Of a DNA stretch of 64,000 nt, positions 14,968 to 29,900 are shown piece after piece; the first letter of the stretch is position 1, and each line of letters begins with the position of its first letter. The DNA lies in the NCBI GenBank assembly GCA_037039925.1, contig JAXRKP010000257.1, positions 1 through 64,000 on the forward strand, written 5' to 3'. The notes below the pieces were generated by a model. That model saw only the letters and a program-made list of their open reading frames with translations, was not told the origin of the DNA and searched no databases. This DNA is from Doris montereyensis (taxonomy: Eukaryota; Mollusca; Gastropoda; Nudibranchia; Dorididae). A program made the position numbers and the translations under genes.

Positions 14968-17900
14968 TAGAGCTCTCAATTTTCTACCACAGTTAGTTCT
15001 CAACTCACAGATGAAGTTAAAAGAAAAAGATTTAGAGTATTGTTTTTCATCTTACAGTTAATCTCAAGTTCATATCATGACCATTAATTAAAATGGTTGA
15101 ATTTGTTGCTTTTTGGCTACATCATTTCTCCTATGTTTAAAATTTCCCGCTTACTAAAACGGTCTAGAGCTCTCAATTTTCTACCACAGTTAGTTCTCAA
15201 CTCACAGATGAAGTTAAAAGAAAAAGATTTAGAGTATTGTTTTTCATCTTACAGTTAATCTCAAGTTCATATCATGACCATTAATTAAAATGGTTGAATT
15301 TGTTGCTTTTTGGCTACATCATTTCTCCTATGTTTAAAATTTCCCGCTTACTAAAACGGTCTAGAGCTCTCAATTTTCTACCACAGTTAGTTCTCAACTC
15401 ACAGATGAAGTTAAAAGAAAAAGATTTAGAGTATTGTTTTTCATCTTACAGTTAATCTCAAGTTCATATCATGACCATTAATTAAAATGGTTGAATTTGT
15501 TGCTTTTTGGCTACATCATTTCTCCTATGTTTAAAATTTCCCGCTTACTAAAACGGTCTAGAGCTCTCAATTTTCTACCACAGTTAGTTCTCAACTCACA
15601 GATGAAGTTAAAAGAAAAAGATTTAGAGTATTGTTTTTCATCTTACAGTTAATCTCAAGTTCATATCATGACCATTAATTAAAATGGTTGAATTTGTTGC
15701 TTTTTGGCTACATCATTTCTCCTATGTTTAAAATTTCCCGCTTACTAAAACGGTCTAGAGCTCTCAATTTTCTACGACAGTTAGTTCTCAACTCACAGAT
15801 GAAGTTAAAAGAAAAAGATTTAGAGTATTGTTTTTCATCTTACAGTTAATCTCAAGTTCATATCATGACCATTAATTAAAATGGTTGAATTTGTTGCTTT
15901 TTGGCTACATCATTTCTCCTATGTTTAAAATTTCCCGCTTACTAAAACGGTCTAGAGCTCTCAATTTTCTACCACAGTTAGTTCTCAACTCACAGATGAA
16001 GTTAAAAGAAAAAGATTTAGAGTATTGTTTTTCATCTTACAGTTAATCTCAAGTTCATATCATGACCATTAATTAAAATGGTTGAATTTGTTGCTTTTTG
16101 GCTACATCATTTCTCCTATGTTTAAAATTTCCCGCTTACTAAAACGGTCTAGAGCTCTCAATTTTCTACCACAGTTAGTTCTCAACTCACAGATGAAGTT
16201 AAAAGAAAAAGATTTAGAGTATTGTTTTTCATCTTACAGTTAATCTCAAGTTCATATCATGACCATTAATTAAAATGGTTGAATTTGTTGCTTTTTGGCT
16301 ACATCATTTCTCCTATGTTTAAAATTTCCCGCTTACTAAAACGGTCTAGAGCTCTCAATTTTCTACCACAGTTAGTTCACAACTCACAGATGAAGTTAAA
16401 AGAAAAAGATTTAGAGTATTGTTTTTCATCTCATAGTTAATCTCAAGTTCATATCATGACCATTAATTAAAATGGTTGAATTTGTTGCTTTTTGGCTACA
16501 TCATTTCTCCTATGTTTAAAATTTCCCGCTTACTAAAACGGTCTAGAGCTCTCAATTTTCTACCACAGTTAGTTCTCAACTCACAGATGAAGTTAAAAGA
16601 AAAAGATTTAGAGTATTGTTTTTCATCTTACAGTTAATCTCAAGTTCATATCATGACCATTAATTAAAATGGTTGAATTTGTTGCTTTTTGGCTACATCA
16701 TTTCTCCTATGTTTAAAATTTCCCGCTTACTAAAACGGTCTAGAGCTCTCAATTTTCTACCACAGTTAGTTCACAACTCACAGATGAAGTTAAAAGAAAA
16801 AGATTTAGAGTATTGTTTTTCATCTCATAGTTAATCTCAAGTTCATATCATGACCATTAATTAAAATGGTTGAATTTGTTGCTTTTTGGCTACATCATTT
16901 CTCCTATGTTTAAAATTTCCCGCTTACTAAAACGGTCTAGAGCTCTCAATTTTCTACCACAGTTAGTTCTCAACTCACAGATGAAGTTAAAAGAAAAAGA
17001 TTTAGAGTATTGTTTTTCATCTTACAGTTAATCTCAAGTTCATATCATGACCATTAATTAAAATGGTTGAATTTGTTGCTTTTTGGCTACATCATTTCTC
17101 CTATGTTTAAAATTTCCCGCTTACTAAAACGGTCTAGAGCTCTCAATTTTCTACCACAGTTAGTTCTCAACTCACAGATGAAGTTAAAAGAAAAAGATTT
17201 AGAGTATTGTTTTTCATCTTACAGTTAATCTCAAGTTCATATCATGACCATTAATTAAAATGGTTGAATTTGTTGCTTTTTGGCTACATCATTTCTCCTA
17301 TGTTTAAAATTTCCCGCTTACTAAAACGGTCTAGAGCTCTCAATTTTCTACCACAGTTAGTTCTCAACTCACAGATGAAGTTAAAAGAAAAAGATTTAGA
17401 GTATTGTTTTTCATCTTACAGTTAATCTCAAGTTCATATCATGACCATTAATTAAAATGGTTGAATTTGTTGCTTTTTGGCTACATCATTTCTCCTATGT
17501 TTAAAATTTCCCGCTTACTAAAACGGTCTAGAGCTCTCAATTTTCTACGACAGTTAGTTCTCAACTCACAGATGAAGTTAAAAGAAAAAGATTTAGAGTA
17601 TTGTTTTTCATCTTACAGTTAATCTCAAGTTCATATCATGACCATTAATTAAAATGGTTGAATTTGTTGCTTTTTGGCTACATCATTTCTCCTATGTTTA
17701 AAATTTCCCGCTTACTAAAACGGTCTAGAGCTCTCAATTTTCTACCACAGTTAGTTCTCAACTCACAGATGAAGTTAAAAGAAAAAGATTTAGAGTATTG
17801 TTTTTCATCTCATAGTTAATCTCAAGTTCATATCATGACCATTAATTAAAATGGTTGAATTTGTTGCTTTTTGGCTACATCATTTCTCCTATGTTTAAAA

Positions 17901-20900
17901 TTTCCCGCTTACTAAAACGGTCTAGAGCTCTCAATTTTCTACCACAGTTAGTTCTCAACTCACAGATGAAGTTAAAAGAAAAAGATTTAGAGTATTGTTT
18001 TTCATCTTACAGTTAATCTCAAGTTCATATCATGACCATTAATTAAAATGGTTGAATTTGTTGCTTTTTGGCTACATCATTTCTCCTATGTTTAAAATTT
18101 CCCGCTTACTAAAACGGTCTAGAGCTCTCAATTTTCTACCACAGTTAGTTCTCAACTCACAGATGAAGTTAAAAGAAAAAGATTTAGAGTATTGTTTTTC
18201 ATCTTACAGTTAATCTCAAGTTCATATCATGACCATTAATTAAAATGGTTGAATTTGTTGCTTTTTGGCTACATCATTTCTCCTATGTTTAAAATTTCCC
18301 GCTTACTAAAACGGTCTAGAGCTCTCAATTTTCTACGACAGTTAGTTCTCAACTCACAGATGAAGTTAAAAGAAAAAGATTTAGAGTATTGTTTTTCATC
18401 TTACAGTTAATCTCAAGTTCATATCATGACCATTAATTAAAATGGTTGAATTTGTTGCTTTTTGGCTACATCATTTCTCCTATGTTTAAAATTTCCCGCT
18501 TACTAAAACGGTCTAGAGCTCTCAATTTTCTACCACAGTTAGTTCACAACTCACAGATGAAGTTAAAAGAAAAAGATTTAGAGTATTGTTTTTCATCTTA
18601 CAGTTAATCTCAAGTTCATATCATGACCATTAATTAAAATGGTTGAATTTGTTGCTTTTTGGCTACATCATTTCTCCTATGTTTAAAATTTCCCGCTTAC
18701 TAAAACGGTCTAGAGCTCTCAATTTTCTACGACAGTTAGTTCTCAACTCACAGATGAAGTTAAAAGAAAAAGATTTAGAGTATTGTTTTTCATCTTACAG
18801 TTAATCTCAAGTTCATATCATGACCATTAATTAAAATGGTTGAATTTGTTGCTTTTTGGCTACATCATTTCTCCTATGTTTAAAATTTCCCGCTTACTAA
18901 AACGGTCTAGAGCTCTCAATTTTCTACCACAGTTAGTTCTCAACTCACAGATGAAGTTAAAAGAAAAAGATTTAGAGTATTGTTTTTCATCTTACAGTTA
19001 ATCTCAAGTTCATATCATGACCATTAATTAAAATGGTTGAATTTGTTGCTTTTTGGCTACATCATTTCTCCTATGTTTAAAATTTCCCGCTTACTAAAAC
19101 GGTCTAGAGCTCTCAATTTTCTACCACAGTTAGTTCTCAACTCACAGATGAAGTTAAAAAAAAAGATTTAGAGTATTGTTTTTCATCTTACAGTTAATCT
19201 CAAGTTCATATCATGACCATTAATTAAAATGGTTGAATTTGTTGCTTTTTGGCTACATCATTTCTCCTATGTTTAAAATTTCCCGCTTACTAAAACGGTC
19301 TAGAGCTCTCAATTTTCTACCACAGTTAGTTCACAACTCACAGATGAAGTTAAAAGAAAAAGATTTAGAGTATTGTTTTTCATCTCATAGTTAATCTCAA
19401 GTTCATATCATGACCATTAATTAAAATGGTTGAATTTGTTGCTTTTTGGCTACATCATTTCTCCTATGTTTAAAATTTCCCGCTTACTAAAACGGTCTAG
19501 AGCTCTCAATTTTCTACCACAGTTAGTTCTCAACTCACAGATGAAGTTAAAAGAAAAAGATTTAGAGTATTGTTTTTCATCTTACAGTTAATCTCAAGTT
19601 CATATCATGACCATTAATTAAAATGGTTGAATTTGTTGCTTTTTGGCTACATCATTTCTCCTATGTTTAAAATTTCCCGCTTACTAAAACGGTCTAGAGC
19701 TCTCAATTTTCTACCACAGTTAGTTCACAACTCACAGATGAAGTTAAAAGAAAAAGATTTAGAGTATTGTTTTTCATCTCATAGTTAATCTCAAGTTCAT
19801 ATCATGACCATTAATTAAAATGGTTGAATTTGTTGCTTTTTGGCTACATCATTTCTCCTATGTTTAAAATTTCCCGCTTACAAAAACGGTCTAGAGCTCT
19901 CAATTTTCTACCACAGTTAGTTCTCAACTCACAGATGAAGTTAAAAGAAAAAGATTTAGAGTATTGTTTTTCATCTTACAGTTAATCTCAAGTTCATATC
20001 ATGACCATTAATTAAAATGGTTGAATTTGTTGCTTTTTGGCTACATCATTTCTCCTATGTTTAAAATTTCCCGCTTACTAAAACGGTCTAGAGCTCTCAA
20101 TTTTCTACCACAGTTAGTTCACAACTCACAGATGAAGTTAAAAGAAAAAGATTTAGAGTATTGTTTTTCATCTCATAGTTAATCTCAAGTTCATATCATG
20201 ACCATTAATTAAAATGGTTGAATTTGTTGCTTTTTGGCTACATCATTTCTCCTATGTTTAAAATTTCCCGCTTACTAAAACGGTCTAGAGCTCTCAATTT
20301 TCTACCACAGTTAGTTCTCAACTCACAGATGAAGTTAAAAGAAAAAGATTTAGAGTATTGTTTTTCATCTTACAGTTAATCTCAAGTTCATATCATGACC
20401 ATTAATTAAAATGGTTGAATTTGTTGCTTTTTGGCTACATCATTTCTCCTATGTTTAAAATTTCCCGCTTACTAAAACGGTCTAGAGCTCTCAATTTTCT
20501 ACCACAGTTAGTTCTCAACTCACAGATGAAGTTAAAAGAAAAAGATTTAGAGTATTGTTTTTCATCTTACAGTTAATCTCAAGTTCATATCATGACCATT
20601 AATTAAAATGGTTGAATTTGTTGCTTTTTGGCTACATCATTTCTCCTATGTTTAAAATTTCCCGCTTACTAAAACGGTCTAGAGCTCTCAATTTTCTACC
20701 ACAGTTAGTTCTCAACTCACAGATGAAGTTAAAAGAAAAAGATTTAGAGTATTGTTTTTCATCTTACAGTTAATCTCAAGTTCATATCATGACCATTAAT
20801 TAAAATGGTTGAATTTGTTGCTTTTTGGCTACATCATTTCTCCTATGTTTAAAATTTCCCGCTTACTAAAACGGTCTAGAGCTCTCAATTTTCTACCACA

Positions 20901-23900
20901 GTTAGTTCACAACTCACAGATGAAGTTAAAAGAAAAAGATTTAGAGTATTGTTTTTCATCTTATAGTTAATCTCAAGTTCATATCATGACCATTAATTAA
21001 AATGGTTGAATTTGTTGCTTTTTGGCTACATCATTTCTCCTATGTTTAAAATTTCCCGCTTACTAAAAACGGTCTAGAGCTCTCAATTTTCTACCACAGT
21101 TAGTTCTCAACTCACAGATGAAGTTAAAAGAAAAAGATTTAGAGTATTGTTTTTCATCTTACAGTTAATCTCAAGTTCATATCATGACCATTAATTAAAA
21201 TGGTTGAATTTGTTGCTTTTTGGCTACATCATTTCTCCTATGTTTAAAATTTCCCGCTTACTAAAACGGTCTAGAGCTCTCAATTTTCTACCACAGTTAG
21301 TTCACAACTCACAGATGAAGTTAAAAGAAAAAGATTTAGAGTATTGTTTTTCATCTCATAGTTAATCTCAAGTTCATATCATGACCATTAATTAAAATGG
21401 TTGAATTTGTTGCTTTTTGGCTACATCATTTCTCCTATGTTTAAAATTTCCCGCTTACTAAAACGGTCTAGAGCTCTCAATTTTCTACCACAGTTAGTTC
21501 TCAACTCACAGATGAAGTTAAAAGAAAAAGATTTAGAGTATTGTTTTTCATCTTACAGTTAATCTCAAGTTCATATCATGACCATTAATTAAAATGGTTG
21601 AATTTGTTGCTTTTTGGCTACATCATTTCTCCTATGTTTAAAATTTCCCGCTTACTAAAACGGTCTAGAGCTCTCAATTTTCTACGACAGTTAGTTCTCA
21701 ACTCACAGATGAAGTTAAAAGAAAAAGATTTAGAGTATTGTTTTTCATCTTACAGTTAATCTCAAGTTCATATCATGACCATTAATTAAAATGGTTGAAT
21801 TTGTTGCTTTTTGGCTACATCATTTCTCCTATGTTTAAAATTTCCCGCTTACTAAAACGGTCTAGAGCTCTCAATTTTCTACCACAGTTAGTTCTCAACT
21901 CACAGATGAAGTTAAAAGAAAAAGATTTAGAGTATTGTTTTTCATCTTACAGTTAATCTCAAGTTCATATCATGACCATTAATTAAAATGGTTGAATTTG
22001 TTGCTTTTTGGCTACATCATTTCTCCTATGTTTAAAATTTCCCGCTTACTAAAACGGTCTAGAGCTCTCAATTTTCTACCACAGTTAGTTCTCAACTCAC
22101 AGATGAAGTTAAAAGAAAAAGATTTAGAGTATTGTTTTTCATCTTACAGTTAATCTCAAGTTCATATCATGACCATTAATTAAAATGGTTGAATTTGTTG
22201 CTTTTTGGCTACATCATTTCTCCTATGTTTAAAATTTCCCGCTTACTAAAACGGTCTAGAGCTCTCAATTTTCTACCACAGTTAGTTCACAACTCACAGA
22301 TGAAGTTAAAAGAAAAAGATTTAGAGTATTGTTTTTCATCTCATAGTTAATCTCAAGTTCATATCATGACCATTAATTAAAATGGTTGAATTTGTTGCTT
22401 TTTGGCTACATCATTTCTCCTATGTTTAAAATTTCCCGCTTACTAAAACGGTCTAGAGCTCTCAATTTTCTACCACAGTTAGTTCTCAACTCACAGATGA
22501 AGTTAAAAGAAAAAGATTTAGAGTATTGTTTTTCATCTTACAGTTAATCTCAAGTTCATATCATGACCATTAATTAAAATGGTTGAATTTGTTGCTTTTT
22601 GGCTACATCATTTCTCCTATGTTTAAAATTTCCCGCTTACTAAAACGGTCTAGAGCTCTCAATTTTCTACCACAGTTAGTTCTCAACTCACAGATGAAGT
22701 TAAAAGAAAAAGATTTAGAGTATTGTTTTTCATCTTACAGTTAATCTCAAGTTCATATCATGACCATTAATTAAAATGGTTGAATTTGTTGCTTTTTGGC
22801 TACATCATTTCTCCTATGTTTAAAATTTCCCGCTTACTAAAACGGTCTAGAGCTCTCAATTTTCTACCACAGTTAGTTCTCAACTCACAGATGAAGTTAA
22901 AAGAAAAAGATTTAGAGTATTGTTTTTCATCTTACAGTTAATCTCAAGTTCATATCATGACCATTAATTAAAATGGTTGAATTTGTTGCTTTTTGGCTAC
23001 ATCATTTCTCCTATGTTTAAAATTTCCCGCTTACTAAAACGGTCTAGAGCTCTCAATTTTCTACCACAGTTAGTTCACAACTCACAGATGAAGTTAAAAG
23101 AAAAAGATTTAGAGTATTGTTTTTCATCTTACAGTTAATCTCAAGTTCATATCATGACCATTAATTAAAATGGTTGAATTTGTTGCTTTTTGGCTACATC
23201 ATTTCTCCTATGTTTAAAATTTCCCGCTTACTAAAACGGTCTAGAGCTCTCAATTTTCTACCACAGTTAGTTCACAACTCACAGATGAAGTTAAAAGAAA
23301 AAGATTTAGAGTATTGTTTTTCATCTCATAGTTAATCTCAAGTTCATATCATGACCATTAATTAAAATGGTTGAATTTGTTGCTTTTTGGCTACATCATT
23401 TCTCCTATGTTTAAAATTTCCCGCTTACTAAAACGGTCTAGAGCTCTCAATTTTCTACGACAGTTAGTTCTCAACTCACAGATGAAGTTAAAAGAAAAAG
23501 ATTTAGAGTATTGTTTTTCATCTTACAGTTAATCTCAAGTTCATATCATGACCATTAATTAAAATGGTTGAATTTGTTGCTTTTTGGCTACATCATTTCT
23601 CCTATGTTTAAAATTTCCCGCTTACTAAAACGGTCTAGAGCTCTCAATTTTCTACAACAGTTAGTTCTCAACTCACAGATGAAGTTAAAAGAAAAAGATT
23701 TAGAGTATTGTTTTTCATCTTACAGTTAATCTCAAGTTCATATCATGACCATTAATTAAAATGGTTGAATTTGTTGCTTTTTGGCTACATCATTTCTCCT
23801 ATGTTTAAAATTTCCCGCTTACTAAAACGGTCTAGAGCTCTCAATTTTCTACCACAGTTAGTTCTCAACTCACAGATGAAGTTAAAAGAAAAAGATTTAG

Positions 23901-26900
23901 AGTATTGTTTTTCATCTTACAGTTAATCTCAAGTTCATATCATGACCATTAATTAAAATGGTTGAATTTGTTGCTTTTTGGCTACATCATTTCTCCTATG
24001 TTTAAAATTTCCCGCTTACTAAAACGGTCTAGAGCTCTCAATTTTCTACCACAGTTAGTTCACAACTCACAGATGAAGTTAAAAGAAAAAGATTTAGAGT
24101 ATTGTTTTTCATCTCATAGTTAATCTCAAGTTCATATCATGACCATTAATTAAAATTGTTGAATTTGTTGCTTTTTGGCTACATCATTTCTCCTATGTTT
24201 AAAATTTCCCGCTTACTAAAAAGGTCTAGAGCTCTCAATTTTCTACGACAGTTAGTTCTCAACTCACAGATGAAGTTAAAAGAAAAGATTTAGAGTATTG
24301 TTTTTCATCTTACAGTTAATCTCAAGTTCATATCATGACCATTACTTAAAATGGTTGAATTTGTTGCTTTTTGGCTACATCATTTCTCCTATGTTTAAAA
24401 TTTCCCGCTTACTAAAACGGTCTAGAGCTCTCAATTTTCTACCACAGTTAGTTCTCAACTCACAGATGAAGTTAAAAGAAAAAGATTTAGAGTATTGTTT
24501 TTCATCTTACAGTTAATCTCAAGTTCATATCATGACCATTAATTAAAATGGTTGAATTTGTTGCTTTTTGGCTACATCATTTCTCCTATGTTTAAAATTT
24601 CCCGCTTACTAAAACGGTCTAGAGCTCTCAATTTTCTACGACAGTTAGTTCTCAACTCACAGATGAAGTTAAAAGAAAAAGATTTAGAGTATTGTTTTTC
24701 ATCTTACAGTTAATCTCAAGTTCATATCATGACCATTAATTAAAATGGTTGAATTTGTTGCTTTTTGGCTACATCATTTCTCCTATGTTTAAAATTTCCC
24801 GCTTACTAAAACGGTCTAGAGCTCTCAATTTTCTACCACAGTTAGTTCACAACTCACAGATGAAGTTAAAAGAAAAAGATTTAGAGTATTGTTTTTCATC
24901 TTACAGTTAATCTCAAGTTCATATCATGACCATTAATTAAAATGGTTGAATTTGTTGCTTTTTGGCTACATCATTTCTCCTATGTTTAAAATTTCCCGCT
25001 TACTAAAACGGTCTAGAGCTCTCAATTTTCTACCACAGTTAGTTCTCAACTCACAGATGAAGTTAAAAGAAAAAGATTTAGAGTATTGTTTTTCATCTTA
25101 TAGTTAATCTCAAGTTCATATCATGACCATTAATTAAAATGGTTGAATTTGTTGCTTTTTGGCTACATCATTTCTCCTATGTTTAAAATTTCCCGCTTAC
25201 TAAAACGGTCTAGAGCTCTCAATTTTCTACGACAGTTAGTTCTCAACTCACAGATGAAGTTAAAAGAAAAAGATTTAGAGTATTGTTTTTCATCTTACAG
25301 TTAATCTCAAGTTCATATCATGACCATTAATTAAAATGGTTGAATTTGTTGCTTTTTGGCTACATCATTTCTCCTATGTTTAAAATTTCCCGCTTACTAA
25401 AACGGTCTAGAGCTCTCAATTTTCTACGACAGTTAGTTCTCAACTCACAGATGAAGTTAAAAGAAAAAGATTTAGAGTATTGTTTTTCATCTTACAGTTA
25501 ATCTCAAGTTCATATCATGACCATTAATTAAAATGGTTGAATTTGTTGCTTTTTGGCTACATCATTTCTCCTATGTTTAAAATTTCCCGCTTATTAAAAC
25601 GGTCTAGAGCTCTCAATTTTCTACCACAGTTAGTTCACAACTCACAGATGAAGTTAAAAGAAAAGATTTAGAGTATTGTTTTTCATCTTACAGTTAATCT
25701 CAAGTTCATATCATGACCATTACTTAAAATGGTTGAATTTGTTGCTTTTTGGCTACATCATTTCTCCTATGTTTAAAATTTCCCGCTTACTAAAACGGTC
25801 TAGAGCTCTCAATTTTCTACAACAGTTAGTTCTCAACTCGACAGATGAAGTTAAAAGAAAAAGATTTAGAGTATTGTTTTTCATCTTACAGTTAATCTCA
25901 AGTTCATATCATGACCATTAATTAAAATGGTTGAATTTGTTGCTTTTTGGCTACATCATTTCTCCTATGTTTAAAATTTCCCGCTTACTAAAACGGTCTA
26001 GAGCTCTCAATTTTCTACCACAGTTAGTTCACAACTCACAGATGAAGTTAAAAGAAAAAGATTTAGAGTATTGTTTTTCATCTCATAGTTAATCTCAAGT
26101 TCATATCATGACCATTAATTAAAATGGTTCAAATTTGTTGCTTTTTGGCTACATCATTTCTCCTATGTTTAAAATTTCCCGCTTACTAAAACGGTCTAGA
26201 GCTCTCAATTTTCTACGACAGTTAGTTCTCAACTCACAGATGAAGTTAAAAGAAAAAGATTTAGAGTATTGTTTTTCATCTTACAGTTAATCTCAAGTTC
26301 ATATCATGACCATTAATTAAAATGGTTGAATTTGTTGCTTTTTGGCTACATCATTTCTCCTATGTTTAAAATTTCCCGCTTACTAAAACGGATCTAGAGC
26401 TCTCAATTTTCTACAACAGTTAGTTCTCAACTCACAGATGAAGTTAAAAGAAAAAGATTTAGAGTATTGTTTTTCATCTTACAGTTAATCTCAAGTTCAT
26501 ATCATGACCATTAATTAAAATGGTTGAATTTGTTGCTTTTTGGCTACATCATTTCTCCTATGTTTAAAATTTCCCGCTTACTAAAACGGTCTAGAGCTCT
26601 CAATTTTCTACGACAGTTAGTTCTCAACTCACAGATGAAGTTAAAAGAAAAAGATTTAGAGTATTGTTTTTCATCTCATAGTTAATCTCAAGTTCATATC
26701 ATGACCATTAATTAAAATGGTTGAATTTGTTGCTTTTTGGCTACATCATTTCTCCTATGTTTAAAATTTCCCGCTTACTAAAACGGTCTAGAGCTCTCAA
26801 TTTTCTACGACAGTTAGTTCTCAACTCACAGATGAAGTTAAAAGAAAAGATTTAGAGTATTGTTTTTCATCTTACAGTTAATCTCAAGTTCATATCATGA

Positions 26901-29900
26901 CCATTAATTAAAATGGTTGAATTTGTTGCTTTTTGGCTACATCATTTCTCCTATGTTTAAAATTTCCCGCTTACTAAAACGGTCTAGAGCTCTCAATTTT
27001 CTACCACAGTTAGTTCACAACTCACAGATGAAGTTAAAAGAAAAAGATTTAGAGTATTGTTTTTCATCTCATAGTTAATCTCAAGTTCATATCATGACCA
27101 TTAATTAAAATTGTTGAATTTGTTGCTTTTTGGCTACATCATTTCTCCTATGTTTAAAATTTCCCGCTTACTAAAACGGTCTAGAGCTCTCAATTTTCTA
27201 CGACAGTTAGTTCTCAACTCACAGATGAAGTTAAAAGAAAAGATTTAGAGTATTGTTTTTCATCTTACAGTTAATCTCAAGTTCATATCATGACCATTAC
27301 TTAAAATGGTTGAATTTGTTGCTTTTTGGCTACATCATTTCTCCTATGTTTAAAATTTCCCGCTTACTAAAACGGTCTAGAGCTCTCAATTTTCTACCAC
27401 AGTTAGTTCACAACTCACAGATGAAGTTAAAAGAAAAAGATTTAGAGTATTGTTTTTCATCTTATAGTTAATCTCAAGTTCATATCATGACCATTAATTA
27501 AAATTGTTGAATTTGTTGCTTTTTGGCTACATCATTTCTCCTATGTTTAAAATTTCCCGCTTACTAAAACGGTCTAGAGCTCTCAATTTTCTACGACAGT
27601 TAGTTCACAACTCACAGATGAAGTTAAAAGAAAAAGATTTAGAGTATTGTTTTTCATCTTACAGTTAATCTCAAGTTCATATCATGACCATTAATTAAAA
27701 TGGTTGAATTTGTTGCTTTTTGGCTACATCATTTCTCCTATGTTTAAAATTTCCCGCTTACTAAAACGGTCTAGAGCTCTCAATTTTCTACGACAGTTAG
27801 TTCTCAACTCACAGATGAAGTTAAAAGAAAAAAATTTAGAGTATTGTTTTTCATCTTACAGTTAATCTCAAGTTCATATCATGACCATTACTTAAAATGG
27901 TTGAATTTGTTGCTTTTTGGCTACATCATTTCTCCTATGTTTAAAATTTCCCGCTTACTAAAACGGTCTAGAGCTCTCAATTTTCTACCACAGTTAGTTC
28001 TCAACTCACAGATGAAGTTAAAAGAAAAAGATTTAGAGTATTGTTTTTCATCTTATAGTTAATCTCAAGTTCATATCATGACCATTAATTAAAATGGTTG
28101 AATTTGTTGCTTTTTGGCTACATCATTTCTCCTATGTTTAAAATTTCCCGCTTACTAAAACGGTCTAGAGCTCTCAATTTTCTACGACAGTTAGTTCTCA
28201 ACTCACAGATGAAGTTAAAAAAGAAAAAGATTTAGAGTATTGTTTTTCATCTTACAGTTAATCTCAAGTTCATATCATGACCATTACTTAAAATGGTTGA
28301 ATTTGTTGCTTTTTGGCTACATCATTTCTCCTATGTTTAAAATTTCCCGCTTACTAAAACGGTCTAGAGCTCTCAATTTTCTACGACAGTTAGTTCTCAA
28401 CTCACAGATGAAGTTAAAAGAAAAAGATTTAGAGTATTGTTTTTCATCTTACAGTTAATCTCAAGTTCATATCATGACCATTAATTAAAATGGTTGAATT
28501 TGTTGCTTTTTGGCTACATCATTTCTCCTATGTTTAAAATTTCCCGCTTATTAAAACGGTCTAGAGCTCTCAATTTTCTACCACAGTTAGTTCTCAACTC
28601 ACAGATGAAGTTAAAAGAAAAAGATTTAGAGTATTGTTTTTCATCTTACAGTTAATCTCAAGTTCATATCATGACCATTACTTAAAATGGTTGAATTTGT
28701 TGCTTTTTGGCTACATCATTTCTCCTATGTTTAAAATTTCCCGCTTACTAAAACGGTCTAGAGCTCTCAATTTTCTACGACAGTTAGTTCTCAACTCACA
28801 GATGAAGTTAAAAGAAAAAGATTTAGAGTATTGTTTTTTTCATCTCACAGTTAATCTCAAGTTCATATCATGACCATTAATTAAAATGGTTGAATTTGTT
28901 GCTTTTTGGCTACATCATTTCTCCTATGTTTAAAATTTCCCGCTTACTAAAACGGTCTAGAGCTCTCAATTTTCTACGACAGTTAGTTCTCAACTCACAG
29001 ATGAAGTTAAAAAGAAAAAGATTTAGAGTATTGTTTTTCATCTTACAGTTAATCTCAAGTTCATATCATGACCATTACTTAAAATGGTTGAATTTGTTGC
29101 TTTTTGGCTACATCATTTCTCCTATGTTTAAAATTTCCCGCTTACTAAAACGGTCTAGAGCTCTCAATTTTCTACGACAGTTAGTTCTCAACTCACAGAT
29201 GAAGTTAAAAGAAAAAGATTTAGAGTATTGTTTTTCATCTTACAGTTAATCTCAAGTTCATATCATGACCATTAATTAAAATGGTTGAATTTGTTGCTTT
29301 TTGGCTACATCATTTCTCCTATGTTTAAAATTTCCCGCTTACTAAAATGGTCTAGAGCTCTCAATTTTCTACACAGTTAGTTCTCAACTCACAGATGAAG
29401 TTAAAAGAAAAAGATTTAGAGTATTGTTTTTCATCTTACAGTTAATCTCAAGTTCATATCATGACCATTAATTAAAATGGTTGAATTTGTTGCTTTTTGG
29501 CTACATCATTTCTCCTATGTTTAAAATTTCCCGCTTACTAAAACGGTCTAGAGCTCTCAATTTTCTACAACAGTTAGTTCTCAACTCACAGATGAAGTTA
29601 AAAGAAAAAGATTTAGAGTATTGTTTTTCATCTTACAGTTAATCTCAAGTTCATATCATGACCATTAATTAAAATGGTTGAATTTGTTGCTTTTTGGCTA
29701 CATCATTTCTCCTATGTTTAAAATTTCCCGCTTACTAAAACGGTCTAGAGCTCTCAATTTTCTACCACAGTTAGTTCACAACTCACAGATGAAGTTAAAA
29801 GAAAAAAGATTTAGAGTATTGTTTTTCATCTCATAGTTAATCTCAAGTTCATATCATGACCATTATTAAAATGGTTGAATTTGTTGCTTTTTGGCTACAT

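Larger units (their letters stand above)
1..24150. repeat. satellite domain 1: CCACAG monomers, A and B types
   Basis: Almost all monomers here read CTACCACAG. Two linked forms are common. Type A has TTCACAACTC with a CATCTCATAG tail, and type B has TTCTCAACTC with a CATCTTACAG tail. Between about 600 and 1,600 they strictly alternate, giving a 394-bp dimer; further right, runs of two to five B units separate the A units. CGACAG monomers first appear near 12,819 and stay rare. The first 700 bases hold more small indels than the rest, which may be consensus noise or real. Confidence 0.9.
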
